The notes beneath the pieces were generated by a model. It saw only the letters and a program-made list of their open reading frames with translations. It did not search any database and was not told where the DNA came from. A stretch of DNA of 64,000 bases from Microbacterium arborescens (GTDB lineage Bacteria > Actinomycetota > Actinomycetes > Actinomycetales > Microbacteriaceae): contig NZ_CP128474.1 in NCBI RefSeq assembly GCF_030369635.1, positions 2,046,001-2,110,000 of the forward strand, given 5' to 3'. A program made the position numbers and the translations under genes. Shown here one piece after another: positions 1-13,745 of this stretch; within the stretch, counting starts at the first letter, position 1; each line of letters begins with the position of its first letter.

Positions 1-2
1 AG

Positions 3-626
3 GCGATGTGGACCCGCTACCTTCCGCACATGGTCCGTCTGCGCGAGATCGTGGCTGCCGGCACGCTCGGCGAGATCCGCACGGTGTTCGCCGATCACAC
101 GCAGCGGATCTCGGACGACCCCTCTCATCGCCTCAACGACCTCTCGCTCGGCGGCGGCGCGCTGCTCGATCTCGGCATCTACCCCGTGTCGTTCGTCTGC
201 GACCTGCTCGGGCTTCCGACTCAGGTCCGCGCACTCGCCCGGCTGATGGATACGGGCGCCGACGCCGAGGTCGCCACCGTCATGACCCACCCCTCGGGCG
301 CGATCTCGACGACCGTGTCGTCGTCGCGCGGCGCCGGCCCCAACACCGCTCACATCGTCGGCTCGGAGGCACGCATCGAGGTCTCGGGCGTCTGGTACGC
401 CGCCACCGACTTCCGCGTCGTGTCCCACGACGGCACGGTGCTCGAGGAGTACCGGTCCGAGATCGAGGGGCGCGGCATGCAGTTCCAGGCGCTCGAGGCC
501 GAAGCGCTCATCGCCGCAGGACGCATCGACGGCGATATCCTGCCGATCGCCGAGACCGTCGCGATCATGGGCGTGCTCGACGACATCCGCGATCAGATCG
601 GTGTGCGCTACCCGCAGGAAGGCTGA
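3..626 (+). CDS. Gfo/Idh/MocA-family oxidoreductase, C-terminal part
   Basis: The reading frame is open from the first complete codon of the window, so the Rossmann NAD(P)-binding half lies upstream and only about 207 residues are visible. The visible start (AMWTRYLPH) and the following GEIRTV...GGGALLDLGIYP segment are typical of the substrate-binding C-terminal domain of Gfo/Idh/MocA dehydrogenases, which oxidise or reduce sugars, inositols or similar polyols. The substrate cannot be told from this part. It ends 6 bp before the convergent citrate-type carrier. The in-frame ATG at position 6 is internal, not the true start. Confidence 0.85.
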   Translation, partial: AMWTRYLPHMVRLREIVAAGTLGEIRTVFADHTQRISDDPSHRLNDLSLGGGALLDLGIYPVSFVCDLLGLPTQVRALARLMDTGADAEVATVMTHPSGAISTTVSSSRGAGPNTAHIVGSEARIEVSGVWYAATDFRVVSHDGTVLEEYRSEIEGRGMQFQALEAEALIAAGRIDGDILPIAETVAIMGVLDDIRDQIGVRYPQEG

Positions 627-632
627 GCGTCC

Positions 633-2159
633 TCAGGCGGCGAAGGGCACGACGCCCACGAGCACCGCGACGGCGAGCATCACGAGCGACACGATCGCGG
701 CGCGCCACAGCACCTTCTTGTGGTGGTCGCCGAGGTTGACATTGGCCAGCGACACGAGCAGCAGGATGGCGGGCACGAGCGGGCTCTGCAGGTGCACCGG
801 CTGCCCGGTGATCGATGCACGCGCCATCTCGACCGGCTCGATCCCGTAGGTCGCGGCGCTCTCGGCGAGGATCGGGAGGATGCCGAAGTAGAACGCGTCG
901 TTCGACATGAAGAACGTGAACGGGATCGACAGGACTCCCGTGATCACGGCCAGGTGAGGTCCGAGCTGCGTCGGGATGACCTCGGTGACCCACGAGGCCA
1001 TCGCCGCCACCATCCCGGTGCCGTTGAGCACACCCACGAGCACGCCGGCGGCCAGCACCATCGAGACCACACCGACGATCGAGGGTGCGTGGGCGACGAT
1101 CTCATCGGCCTGCTGCTTGAGCTTGGGGAAGTTGATCACGAGGGCGAGAGCGGCGCCCACCATGAAGACGTACGCGAGCGGGAACAGGTCGAGCACCAGC
1201 AGAACCATCACCACGAGCGTGAGCGCGAGGTTGACCCACACCAGGCGCGGACGCAGCGTCGCACGATTCGGATCGAGCATCGTGTCGGCCATGGCGGTGT
1301 CGCGCTCCTCGACCCACCGCGCCGCCGGAACGGGCTTGCGCCCACGCACGGTCACGACGTTGCCGGTGCGCAGTGTGGCGAGGGCGCCCGGACGAGGGTC
1401 GGCGCCGCGGAAGAGCTTCGGCCCGCCGAGCACGCCGTCTCCCCCGCCGAGGCGCGAGGTGTCGATGCTGCCGGCGAGCCGGTGTCGCTCCGAGAGACCG
1501 AGGAACCAGGCGAAGGTCAGCGAGACGACGATGCCGGCCGCCAGGGAGGGCAGCATCGGCACGAAGACGTCGGTCGGCTGCAGCCCGAGCGCCGACGCCG
1601 CCCGCACGGTCGGCCCACCCCACGGCACGATGTTCATCGTCCCGTTCATCAGACCCGCGACGCAGGTGAGCACGACGGGGCTCATGCCCAGCCGCAGGTA
1701 GATCGGCAGCATCGCCGAGGTCGTGATGATGAAGGTTGTCGAGCCGTCGCCGTCGAGCGACACGACGGCCGCGAGCACGGCGGTGCCGAGCACGACCTTC
1801 GCGGGGTCGTCTTTCAGCACGCGGGTGATCACCCGGATGAGCGGGTCGAAGAGCCCCACGTCGATCATGATGCCGAAGTACATGATCGCGAACATGAGCA
1901 GGGCGGCCGTCGGCGCCATGCTCGTGATGGCGTCGATGATCATGTCGCCGAGCCCCAGCCCCGCGCCCGCGAAGAGGCCGAAGGCGGTCGGCACGAGGAT
2001 GAGGGCCACCATCGGCGTGAGCCTGCGGGTCATGATGAGTGCCATGAAGGTGAGCACCATCGTGAACCCGAGCGCGACGAGCACGCCCTCGGGCGGCAGG
2101 AACGCGAGGTCGTAGGCCTTTTCGTCCGCGGCGGCGGCGAGGATGGCGGGGATGGTCAT
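633..2159 (-). CDS. CitMHS-family citrate/metal-citrate transporter
   Basis: 508 residues, very hydrophobic, with about a dozen predicted membrane segments and a cytoplasmic loop of roughly 90 residues in the middle (charged, around residues 225-300). The N-terminal half carries SLDGDGSTTFIIT and GLMNGTMNIVPWGGPT, which match the CitM/CitH family that imports citrate complexed with divalent cations by proton symport. The start ATG has a good SD (GAAGGAG, 6 nt away). It is divergent from a CitA/CitB-type sensor kinase and regulator, which is the usual arrangement for citrate-induced uptake. The exact substrate (citrate, isocitrate, other tricarboxylate) is inferred from family only. Confidence 0.88.
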   Translation of the reverse strand: MTIPAILAAAADEKAYDLAFLPPEGVLVALGFTMVLTFMALIMTRRLTPMVALILVPTAFGLFAGAGLGLGDMIIDAITSMAPTAALLMFAIMYFGIMIDVGLFDPLIRVITRVLKDDPAKVVLGTAVLAAVVSLDGDGSTTFIITTSAMLPIYLRLGMSPVVLTCVAGLMNGTMNIVPWGGPTVRAASALGLQPTDVFVPMLPSLAAGIVVSLTFAWFLGLSERHRLAGSIDTSRLGGGDGVLGGPKLFRGADPRPGALATLRTGNVVTVRGRKPVPAARWVEERDTAMADTMLDPNRATLRPRLVWVNLALTLVVMVLLVLDLFPLAYVFMVGAALALVINFPKLKQQADEIVAHAPSIVGVVSMVLAAGVLVGVLNGTGMVAAMASWVTEVIPTQLGPHLAVITGVLSIPFTFFMSNDAFYFGILPILAESAATYGIEPVEMARASITGQPVHLQSPLVPAILLLVSLANVNLGDHHKKVLWRAAIVSLVMLAVAVLVGVVPFAA

Positions 2160-2313
2160 GTCGACTCCTTCGTCGGCGGCTGCACGGACCAGCGGTGCGA
2201 TCGGTCGAATCTAGGCCGCGCTGCAGGCGAACCGCGCGCTTGAGAGCATTCGGGTGACTTGAGCGCGTAGCGTGTGTTCTGCGCATTCTGCGCGCGAGAG
2301 CACAGGAGGTCGG
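2160..2313. promoter_or_regulatory. divergent promoter region, citrate carrier / sensor kinase
   Basis: 154 bp between two divergent starts. It holds a possible -10 for the carrier (TAGATT on the minus strand near 2208-2213) and two copies of CTTGAG near 2247 and 2260. A response regulator of the CitB type would be expected to bind here, but I cannot define the site. The kinase RBS AGGAGG is at 2304-2309. Confidence 0.4.
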
Positions 2314-3999
2314 ATGCGGTTCACGACGCGACTCTTCCTCGTGCAGCTGGCCGTCGTCGCGACGGTGCTGCTCCTGTGCACCGGGGCGTTCGCCGTGATC
2401 GCGGTGACACAGGTGCGAAGCGCCGCCGAGGAGAACGCCCTCAACATCGCCCGCTCCGTGGCCGCGGCCCCGGAGGTGCGGGCCGCCGTCGCCCGGTGGT
2501 CCGACGACCCCGGCACCCCGGCTGCCGCCGACCTCGTCGACGGAGCGCTGCAGAGCACAGCCCTCGCCGTCGCAGAGCGGACCGACGCGCTCTTCGTCGT
2601 GATCACCGACGACCACGGCATCCGCCTCGCCCATCCGAACGCACAGCGACTCGGTGAGACCGTGTCCACCCCCTTCGATCGGGTTCTCGGCGGTGCGGAG
2701 GTCGTCGACTGGGAGGTCGGGACCCTCGGACGCTCGGCACGGGCGAAGGTGCCCGTCCTGCCGCCCGGCGGCGGCGGGCCGGTCGGCGAGGTCAGCGTCG
2801 GCTTCGAAGAGGGAAGCGTGCTCGACGACTTGCCCTCGGTGCTGCTCGCCATCGGCGTCGCCGCGATGCTCGCGCTCGGCGTCGGCGTAGCCGCGGGCTC
2901 GGTGCTGCGGCGCCGCTGGGAGAAGACGACCCTCGGGTTGCAGCCCGAAGAGCTGACGGCCCTTGTGCAGCAGCAGAGCGCGGTGCTCGACGGCATCGGT
3001 GACGGGGTACTCGCCCTCGATGAGACCGGCGTCGTGCGGGTCGCCTCGGAGGCTGCTGAGCGACTGCTCGGTCTCGACGGCTCTGTGGGACGGCCGCTCT
3101 CCGCGCTTGCGCTGCCGGACACCGTCGTATCCGCGATCAGAGAAGGAGTGCCACTGCACCGCGTGGCGGTCGGGCACCGCGTGCTGACCGTCGACGTGCA
3201 TCCGGTGCGACACGGTGGCCGCGAGCTCGGTGACGTGGTGATCGTCCGGGATCACACGGATGTCGCCGAGCTCGATGAGCAGCTCTCTTCGGTGCGGACC
3301 GTGACGGGGGCTCTGCGGGTGCAGCGGCACGAGTTCTCGAATCGCCTGCACGTCGCCGCGGGCCTGATCGACGCCGAGCGGGTCGCTGACGCACGGGCAT
3401 TCCTCGACGAGCTCCTCGAGCGGGGCAGCGTGGCCACCGCCGTCGCACACATCGCGCGGATCGACGATCTCTTCCTGCAGGCCCTCCTCGCGGCGAAGGC
3501 GAGCGAGGCAGCCGCGCGCGGTGTCAGCGTCGCCGTCGGCGAAGACACGCTCATCCTGGGCGAGCTCGCTCGCGTCGAGGACGCCGCCGCGGTCATCGGC
3601 AACCTCATCGACAATGCCGTCACCGCCGCCGCCCGTGGCGCCGAGCCCCGCTGGGTCGAGGTCACTTTCTTCGGCGACGGCGACGCGCTCGTCACGACCG
3701 TGGCCGATTCGGGGCCCGGCGTGCCGACGGGCCGAGATGTCTTCGCGCCGGCCGCGGAGCCCGAGGACGACCGGGTCCGGGGACGCGGGATCGGCTTGCC
3801 GCTCTCGCGCGAGCTGGCGCGCCGTCTCGGTGGCGACGTGTGGCTGATCGACCCCGGCGGCCAGGCGCCTGCGGCATCCGGAGCCGTTTTCGCGGCGCGA
3901 CTGCCGGGCGTGCTCCGCGCCTCCGCCCCCGACGCCAGAGACACCACTGCCGACACGACCGATACCACCGCACCCCGCCCCGAGGAGGACGGCTCATGA
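2314..3999 (+). CDS. CitA/DcuS-type sensor histidine kinase
   Basis: 561 residues. The order is an N-terminal membrane segment (about residues 5-35), an extracytoplasmic sensor domain (about 36-170), a second membrane segment (about 172-195), a cytoplasmic PAS domain (about 215-310), the SpoOB-type helix with HEFSNRLH and phospho-acceptor His near 339, then a HATPase domain with the N box NLIDNAV near 430, G1 ADSGPGVP and G2 GRGIGLPLS. This architecture senses C4/C6 carboxylates in CitA and DcuS. The ATG at 2314 is chosen because AGGAGG lies 4 nt upstream; an in-frame ATG 14 codons earlier has no RBS. The stop overlaps the next gene as ATGA, so kinase and regulator are co-translated. Confidence 0.92.
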   Translation: MRFTTRLFLVQLAVVATVLLLCTGAFAVIAVTQVRSAAEENALNIARSVAAAPEVRAAVARWSDDPGTPAAADLVDGALQSTALAVAERTDALFVVITDDHGIRLAHPNAQRLGETVSTPFDRVLGGAEVVDWEVGTLGRSARAKVPVLPPGGGGPVGEVSVGFEEGSVLDDLPSVLLAIGVAAMLALGVGVAAGSVLRRRWEKTTLGLQPEELTALVQQQSAVLDGIGDGVLALDETGVVRVASEAAERLLGLDGSVGRPLSALALPDTVVSAIREGVPLHRVAVGHRVLTVDVHPVRHGGRELGDVVIVRDHTDVAELDEQLSSVRTVTGALRVQRHEFSNRLHVAAGLIDAERVADARAFLDELLERGSVATAVAHIARIDDLFLQALLAAKASEAAARGVSVAVGEDTLILGELARVEDAAAVIGNLIDNAVTAAARGAEPRWVEVTFFGDGDALVTTVADSGPGVPTGRDVFAPAAEPEDDRVRGRGIGLPLSRELARRLGGDVWLIDPGGQAPAASGAVFAARLPGVLRASAPDARDTTADTTDTTAPRPEEDGS

Positions 4000-4649
4000 C
4001 CACGACTGCCCCGCTGCGTGTCCTCGTCGTCGACGACGACTTCCGCGTGGCGGACCTGCACCGCGACGCCGTCGACTCGGTGCCCGGGTTCCGCGCCCTC
4101 GAGCCGCTGCGGTCGGTCGCGGCGGCGCGCTCGGCGATCGCGGAGCACCGTCCCGATCTCGTCCTCGTCGACAACTACCTGCCCGACGGCGAAGGAGTCG
4201 AGCTCGTGCGCTCCATCGACGCCGATGCCATCGTCTTGTCGGCCGCATCCGACGCCGAGACGGTGCGGCGCGCCCTGCGTGCGGGCGCCATCGGCTACCT
4301 GATCAAACCCTTCGATGCCCGCGCTCTCCGCGAGCGTCTGGAGCGGTACGCACGCTTTCGCAACGTCCTCGACGCCGTCGAGCTGGAGCAGGACGACATC
4401 GATCGCGCACTCTCCATCGTTCACGGCGGCCCCGCGACGACGACCCGCTCGGCGACCGAGCAGATGATCCTCGCCACCCTCGGCGACCGAGAGGCCTCGG
4501 CCGGCGAGATCGCGGCCGAGTGCGGCATCTCACGAGCGACGGCGCAGCGCCATCTCGCGACGATGGCGGGCCGCGGCGTCGTCGACGTCAGATTGCGTTA
4601 CGGCTCGACGGGGCGGCCGGAGCATCGCTACGCCGCGTCGCGCGGCTGA
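3996..4649 (+). CDS. CitB/DcuR-type response regulator
   Basis: 217 residues. A receiver domain (about 6-125) has the acidic pair in VVDDDF, phospho-acceptor Asp near 59 in LVLVDNYLPDGEG and the conserved Lys in LIKPFD. The C-terminus has a helix-turn-helix (SAGEIAAECGISRATAQRHL) like that of CitB/DcuR. GAGGAGG sits 8 nt before the ATG, inside the end of the kinase gene, and ATGA overlap couples the two. The likely target is the divergent CitMHS carrier at 633-2159. The last 22 bp overlap the convergent DoxX-like gene. Confidence 0.92.
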   Translation: MTTTAPLRVLVVDDDFRVADLHRDAVDSVPGFRALEPLRSVAAARSAIAEHRPDLVLVDNYLPDGEGVELVRSIDADAIVLSAASDAETVRRALRAGAIGYLIKPFDARALRERLERYARFRNVLDAVELEQDDIDRALSIVHGGPATTTRSATEQMILATLGDREASAGEIAAECGISRATAQRHLATMAGRGVVDVRLRYGSTGRPEHRYAASRG

Positions 4650-5023
4650 CGGGTCGACCACCACGCCCACGCCACGAGCACCGGCTGGAAGAACAGCCGC
4701 ACGAAGCGACGACGATCCGTGTCGAGTCCGAAGGCACTCCGTCCCTTGCGCCACTGATCGACATTGCCGGGGAAGACCGCGATGAAGAACCCCGCGAGCA
4801 GTGCTCCGATGCGCGAACGCTCGCGCGGGAGCGCGAGGAGCGCGAGACCGAACAGCGCCTCGACGGCTCCGGACGCGACGACGACGCCGTCCCGATCGAT
4901 CGGCAGCTTCTCGACGACGACATCGGGCACCTGCGCTTGGAAGTCTCGCCTCGCCCAGAACAGATGGCTCAGTCCGGCGAAGATCATGGCACCGGCGAGC
5001 AGCCGGCGAAGCAGGGTTCTCAT
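4628..5023 (-). CDS. DoxX-like small membrane protein
   Basis: 131 residues with about four predicted membrane helices (LLAGAMIFAGLSHLFW; VASGAVEALFGLALLAL; IGALLAGFFIAVFPGNV; LFFQPVLVAWAWW). The IFAGLSHLFW start and FPGNVDQW motif resemble DoxX-family membrane proteins. The specific function is unknown. A second, clearly related copy is at 19604-20014 in this window (shared DxRRFxRLFxQPVLVAWA, VVASGAVE and GNxxQWR). GGAGG is only 1 nt from the ATG and CACACT lies 6 nt upstream, so a leaderless start is possible. It overlaps the end of the convergent regulator gene by 22 bp. Confidence 0.8.
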   Translation of the reverse strand: MRTLLRRLLAGAMIFAGLSHLFWARRDFQAQVPDVVVEKLPIDRDGVVVASGAVEALFGLALLALPRERSRIGALLAGFFIAVFPGNVDQWRKGRSAFGLDTDRRRFVRLFFQPVLVAWAWWSTRQPRDAA

Positions 5024-5078
5024 GCCTCCAGTGTGCGCTCCTCCCGCCCGACCGTCGAACCCTTGCGATCCGCCCCAC

Positions 5079-5084
5079 TAGGCT
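5079..5084 (+). promoter_or_regulatory. -10 element, probable leaderless promoter
   Basis: TAGGCT is followed by exactly 7 nt and then the GTG start at 5092. There is no SD between. This geometry puts the transcription start at or next to the start codon. Confidence 0.55.
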
Positions 5085-5091
5085 TACCCGG

Positions 5092-6216
5092 GTGTCCGGC
5101 GCGCTCGATCTCTCACTTCTCCGCCGCTGGCCCGACGTCGAGGCGCCCGGTCTCGTCGCCGCCGATTCCGCCGACCGGCTGATCCTCGACGAGTCCGCGT
5201 CGGCTCGCGCCACGACGGGTCCCGGCGAGCTCACCGTCATCGGTGACGGTTACGGCGCGCTCACGCTCGGAGCGGCCGATGAGGGCGCTACCGGCATCCG
5301 CGTCCACCAGGACCCGTTGAGCGGCGAGGCCGCCCTCGCCGCGAACGCGGAGCGTCTCATGCCCGACGCCCGATTCGCCTCACTCCCCCTCGACACCGCG
5401 CTCGTCGCCGGCGCGCGGACCGTGCTGCTGCGCCTGCCGCGATCGCTCGATGCCCTGGCAGACATCGCCGCCACGATCGCCGCCGCCGCCTCACCCGATG
5501 TCGTCGTCTACGCCGGTGGCCGTATCAAGCACATGTCACTCGCCATGAACGACGTGCTTCGTGGAGCTTTCGAGCGGGTGGACGTCACGCACGCGCGGGG
5601 GAAGTCACGGGTGCTGATCGCGCGGGGACCCCTCGCTGACTCACTGCCCGAGGCTCGCGCGGCGCGCATCGACGGCCTGGAGATTCGGGCCTTCGGAGGC
5701 GTCTTCGCCGGTGCCCGCGTCGACATCGGTACCCGGCTGCTGCTCGAGAACCTCCCGGCGCCCACTGCGGGTGGCACCGCCGAAGACCCGTGGATCGACT
5801 TCGCGTGCGGCACGGGCATCGTCGCGGCGACCTGGGCGACGCGCCATCCCGCCGCCCGCGTCTACGCGTCGGATCAGTCGGCCGCCTCCGTCGCCTCCGC
5901 AGATGCCACCATGCGCGCCAACGGGGTGTCCGACCGTGTCGAGGTCGCTCGCGATGACTTGCTGTCTCGCCGCGCCGACGCGAGCGCATCCCTCATCGCG
6001 CTGAACCCGCCCTTCCACTCCGGCGCATCCGTCAGCGACCGAGTCGCGCCGCGCCTCTTCCACGACGCCGCCCGTGTACTCCGCCCCGGCGGCGAGCTCT
6101 GGTGCGTGTGGAATTCGGTCCTCCGCTACCGCTCCGAGCTCGAACGCATCGTGGGCCCCACGCGCCAGATCGCCCGTGACCCGAAGTTCACGGTGACGGT
6201 CTCGACGCGCCGCTGA
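5092..6216 (+). CDS. RsmC-like class I SAM-dependent methyltransferase
   Basis: 374 residues. The C-terminal half has the SAM motif I DFACGTGIVAATW (about 245-257) and the catalytic ALNPPFHSG motif, the NPPF/Y signature of N2-guanine and N6-adenine RNA methyltransferases of the RsmC/RlmG type. The N-terminal half (about 1-190) looks like the degenerate methyltransferase-like domain these enzymes carry. The role is probably methylation of a guanine in 16S or 23S rRNA; which one cannot be decided here. I take GTG at 5092 as start because a -10 TAGGCT lies 7 nt upstream; the frame is open much further 5' but that part looks like non-coding antisense of the DoxX gene. Confidence 0.82.
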   Translation: MSGALDLSLLRRWPDVEAPGLVAADSADRLILDESASARATTGPGELTVIGDGYGALTLGAADEGATGIRVHQDPLSGEAALAANAERLMPDARFASLPLDTALVAGARTVLLRLPRSLDALADIAATIAAAASPDVVVYAGGRIKHMSLAMNDVLRGAFERVDVTHARGKSRVLIARGPLADSLPEARAARIDGLEIRAFGGVFAGARVDIGTRLLLENLPAPTAGGTAEDPWIDFACGTGIVAATWATRHPAARVYASDQSAASVASADATMRANGVSDRVEVARDDLLSRRADASASLIALNPPFHSGASVSDRVAPRLFHDAARVLRPGGELWCVWNSVLRYRSELERIVGPTRQIARDPKFTVTVSTRR

Positions 6217-6222
6217 CGGCAC

Positions 6223-7245
6223 TCAGTGGTAGCGGCCGCTGTATGCGTTGATCGCCTGCTGCCCGCCCAGGTGTGCGTAGAGCACGTTCGACGCTGCCGG
6301 GATCTCGCGCGATGAGACGAGGTCGATCAGACCCGCCATCGACTTCCCCTCGTAGACCGGGTCGAGGATGACGCCCTCGAGACGTCCCGTGAGGAAGATG
6401 GCCTCGTCCGTGGACGCGACAGGGATGCCGTACTTCTCGCCTGCCCATCCCTCGAGCACCTGGATCTCGTCATCACGCAGCTCGCGGCCGACGCCGATGA
6501 GTTCCGCCGTGCGGCGTGCGATGCGCTCCACCTGGTCGCGGGTCTTCTCGATCGTCGCCGACGCGTCGATGCCCAGGACGCGACGCGGACGGTCGCCGAA
6601 GTTCGCCGCGAGGTCGGCGAAGCCCGCCACCATGCCGGCGTGGGTCGAGCCGGTCACGGTGCAGACGACGATGGTGTCGAAGAACACCCCGAGCTGCTCC
6701 TCCTGCTGACGCACCTCGTGAGCCCAGTTCGCGAACCCGAGCCCGCCGAGGCGGTGGTCGCTGGCCCCTGCGGGAATCGCGTAGGGCTTGCCCCCCGCCG
6801 CCTCGACGTCGGCGATCGCTTCCTTCCACGAATCGCGGAACCCGATGTCGAAGCCCGCGGGTGAGAGCCGGACATCCGCGCCCATCAGCCGCGAGAGCAG
6901 GATGTTGCCGACGCGGTCGTTGACCGCATCCGGCCAGTCGACCCAGTTCTCCTGGACGACGACGGCTCGCAAGCCGAGGCGGGCGGCGACCGCCGCAACC
7001 TGACGCGTGTGGTTCGACTGGATGCCGCCGATGGACACGAGCGTGTCGGCGCCCTGCGCGAGGGCGTCGGGCACGATGTACTCGAGCTTGCGGGTCTTGT
7101 TGCCGCCATAGGCGAGACCGCTCGACACGTCCTCACGCTTGGCCCAGATGCGCGCACCCCCGAGATGGGCGGACAGACGATCCAGCGGATGGATCGGGCT
7201 CGGACCGAAGGTCAGCGAGTGGCGGGGAAAATCGGCGAGAGACAT
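6223..7245 (-). CDS. acdS: 1-aminocyclopropane-1-carboxylate deaminase
   Basis: 340 residues, the family length. PLP-dependent tryptophan-synthase-beta fold. Pyridoxal lysine is K50 in [10 protein letters not shown]. The pair that separates true ACC deaminase from the related D-cysteine desulfhydrase is present: Tyr298-Glu299 in DPVYEGKSM and Leu326 in LYAHLGG. The protein would cleave ACC, the plant ethylene precursor, to 2-oxobutyrate and ammonia in the cytoplasm, a trait of plant-associated bacteria. GCAGGAG precedes the ATG. It follows the GntR gene by 25 bp, so both are probably one transcript controlled by that regulator. Confidence 0.92.
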   Translation of the reverse strand: MSLADFPRHSLTFGPSPIHPLDRLSAHLGGARIWAKREDVSSGLAYGGNKTRKLEYIVPDALAQGADTLVSIGGIQSNHTRQVAAVAARLGLRAVVVQENWVDWPDAVNDRVGNILLSRLMGADVRLSPAGFDIGFRDSWKEAIADVEAAGGKPYAIPAGASDHRLGGLGFANWAHEVRQQEEQLGVFFDTIVVCTVTGSTHAGMVAGFADLAANFGDRPRRVLGIDASATIEKTRDQVERIARRTAELIGVGRELRDDEIQVLEGWAGEKYGIPVASTDEAIFLTGRLEGVILDPVYEGKSMAGLIDLVSSREIPAASNVLYAHLGGQQAINAYSGRYH

Positions 7246-7270
7246 CGGTACTCCTGCAGTCGGGTGGAGC

Positions 7271-7927
7271 TCAGGCGGGATCGGGATGGGTCAACAGGCG
7301 CTCGAGGGTCAGCCAGTTCTCACGTGTCGCGGACGCGGCGGCATCGACATCGCCCGCAGTGCACAGCTCGACGATGCGCGCATGCGCAGAGACGGAGTCG
7401 CGCCCCGCAAGACTAGAGAAGCGTGCGCGTTCGAGCCGCCGCAGCAAGGGCGTTACCTGTTCGAGCAGAGTGCCGAGCAGCGGGTTGGCGCTCGCATCGA
7501 CAGCCACCCGATGGAACTCGTCGTCCGCAGTGACGGCGCCCTCCACGTCGCTCGCCCGCAGTGCCTCGGCGAACCGGGCGTTCGCGGCACGCATCGCATC
7601 GATATTCGATGCCGTCAGCTGGGGCACGGCCTCGCGGACAGCGAGCTCATGCAACGCTGCGGCGATCCGCTGCGCCGACAGGGCCTCGCGCTCGTCCAGC
7701 GGCGCGACCTCGGTCGCCTTCGCACGTCGCGTCCGGACCAGCCCCGCGACTTCGAGCCGGGCGATCGCCTCCCGGATGGGGGTGCGGCTCACACCGAGCC
7801 ACTCTTCGAGCTCACTGTCGCGAAGCCGGGCGCCGGGTTCGAGCCGGCCACTGACGATCGCGTCACGCAGCGCCGTGTACGCGTGGTCGCGCAGCGAAGC
7901 GGGACGGGCGACGGGAGCTAGCGACAT
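7271..7927 (-). CDS. GntR-family (FadR-type) transcriptional regulator
   Basis: 218 residues. N-terminal winged helix (about 10-75: [17 protein letters not shown]...[16 protein letters not shown]), then an all-helical FCD ligand-binding domain (about 85-215) with the metal/ligand His-type residues in ADDEFHR and ARIVELC. Regulators of this group respond to small carboxylates or amino acids. First gene of the likely gntR-acdS transcript, so ACC or a related amino acid is a reasonable inducer (inference). The start is placed at 7927, next to a palindrome; the frame is open upstream into the rRNA terminator but that part is not protein-like. Confidence 0.87.
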   Translation of the reverse strand: MSLAPVARPASLRDHAYTALRDAIVSGRLEPGARLRDSELEEWLGVSRTPIREAIARLEVAGLVRTRRAKATEVAPLDEREALSAQRIAAALHELAVREAVPQLTASNIDAMRAANARFAEALRASDVEGAVTADDEFHRVAVDASANPLLGTLLEQVTPLLRRLERARFSSLAGRDSVSAHARIVELCTAGDVDAAASATRENWLTLERLLTHPDPA

Positions 7928-7940
7928 GCAATATATTGCA
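7927..7940. promoter_or_regulatory. perfect palindrome, probable GntR operator
   Basis: TGCAATATATTGCA is a perfect 14-bp palindrome that touches the start codon of the gntR gene. It is the only AT-rich dyad in the area and contains -10-like TATATT. Binding here would block initiation of gntR-acdS, so autoregulation is likely. Confidence 0.6.
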
Positions 7941-7985
7941 CACCACGGGCGACGAACAGTCAAGTCCAGCCGCACTGAGCGCACG

Positions 7986-8014
7986 AAAAAGGGCCACCCA
8001 GCATTGGGTGGCCC
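7986..8014 (-). terminator. intrinsic terminator of the rRNA operon
   Basis: On the minus strand a 10-bp stem GGGCCACCCA / TGGGTGGCCC with a 4-nt loop is followed by TTTTT. It lies 15 nt after 5S rRNA and separates the rRNA operon from gntR-acdS, which is read in the same direction. Confidence 0.9.
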
Positions 8015-8028
8015 TCTTACGAAAGAAG

Positions 8029-8146
8029 TCCGGCGGTGTCCTACTCTCCCACAGGGTCCCCCCTGCAGTACCATCGGCGCTGTGAGGCTTAGCTTCCGGG
8101 TTCGGAATGTAACCGGGCGTTTCCCTCACGCTATGGCCGCCGAAAC
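8029..8146 (-). rRNA. rrf: 5S ribosomal RNA
   Basis: About 118 nt on the minus strand, from GTTTCGGCGGCCATAGCG to GGACACCGCCGGA. The ends pair with each other, and the internal CCCGGTTACATTCCGAACCCGG segment is the conserved 5S loop region. Ends are accurate to a few nt. It follows 23S by about 100 nt. Confidence 0.93.
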
Positions 8147-8245
8147 ACTATTGATGTTTCAGTCTGCACAACGATTGATCGTTATGCGGTTCTCGACCGT
8201 ACATCGAGAACCACTCAGTGGACGCAAGCACCAAAAACGGTGTGT
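8147..8245 (-). other. 23S-5S spacer with inverted repeat and processing-stalk arm
   Basis: The spacer contains a perfect 9-bp inverted repeat, GGTTCTCGA at 8188-8196 and TCGAGAACC at 8204-8212. Positions 8206-8230 are also complementary at the RNA level to 11437-11461 in the 16S-23S spacer (22 of 25 Watson-Crick pairs plus two G-U), which would form the 23S processing stalk. The two structures share 8206-8212, so only one can form at a time. Confidence 0.65.
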
Positions 8246-13244
<4,999 letters not shown>

Positions 13245-13745
13245 GAAAATTTGCTGCGACCAGTCGGAAAAAGACCAGAGCAGCGAGTTTGATGCTGACC
13301 AAAGAGATAAATCATTGCTGACTATCCGTTGCCTCCCCGAAGGAAGGTCTTTGATCCAAAGGAATCTCACCCCACCGAAGTGGAGTCGAGGTTATTTGGC
13401 ATTTGACAAGTGCACGCTGTTGAGTTCTCAAGGATCGGACGCTCCCCCAACTGACCTCACAGCCAGCCCAGAGGGCAACTTCACAACCATACCCCACCAC
13501 GGCCTGTTCCAGAACCAGACCCGGAGACCGAGTGTGGTGTGGAGGTGTGATGGGGACCCTGTGGCAGGTCATCGACCTGCGACGCTCGGAAGCGTCTGTC
13601 TCGGGTTGTTCTCCGCTTGAGGGAGGCGGGACCTTCCGGCCCTCTCGCTCTTCCCTGTGGGGCGAACAAGTAATAAGTTACGCGGCTCCCGGCATCGTGG
13701 CAAAGCGGCGCGACATCCCGGGCGTGTCGCGGCCGCGGATCCGCG
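13245..13745 (-). promoter_or_regulatory. rRNA operon leader and promoter region
   Basis: About 500 bp between the end of the ABC operon and 16S. On the minus strand, CCTTGAGAACTCAACAGCG (around 13413-13434) matches the conserved actinobacterial rRNA leader box, repeated in similar form in the 16S-23S spacer. The promoter must lie upstream, between about 13440 and 13680; TATGGT on the minus strand near 13491 is a possible -10 but without a convincing -35. No protein-like frame is present. Confidence 0.6.
13564..13596. other. two adjacent perfect hairpins
   Basis: GCAGGTC-ATC-GACCTGC (13564-13580) is followed directly by GACGCT-CGGA-AGCGTC (13581-13596). They lie about 150 bp after the ABC operon and before the rRNA leader box. 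There is no U-run on either strand, so they may be a U-less terminator protecting the rRNA promoter or part of its upstream region. Confidence 0.45.

Noticed and set aside
720-2243. 507-codon ORF opposite the CitMHS carrier
   Set aside because: Rich in Arg/His/Glu/Gly in the way of antisense frames of high-GC genes; no domain; the opposite frame is a clear transporter.
1102-3450. 782-codon ORF on the minus strand across carrier, spacer and kinase
   Set aside because: Crosses two real genes and a promoter region; Arg/His/Gly-rich composition.
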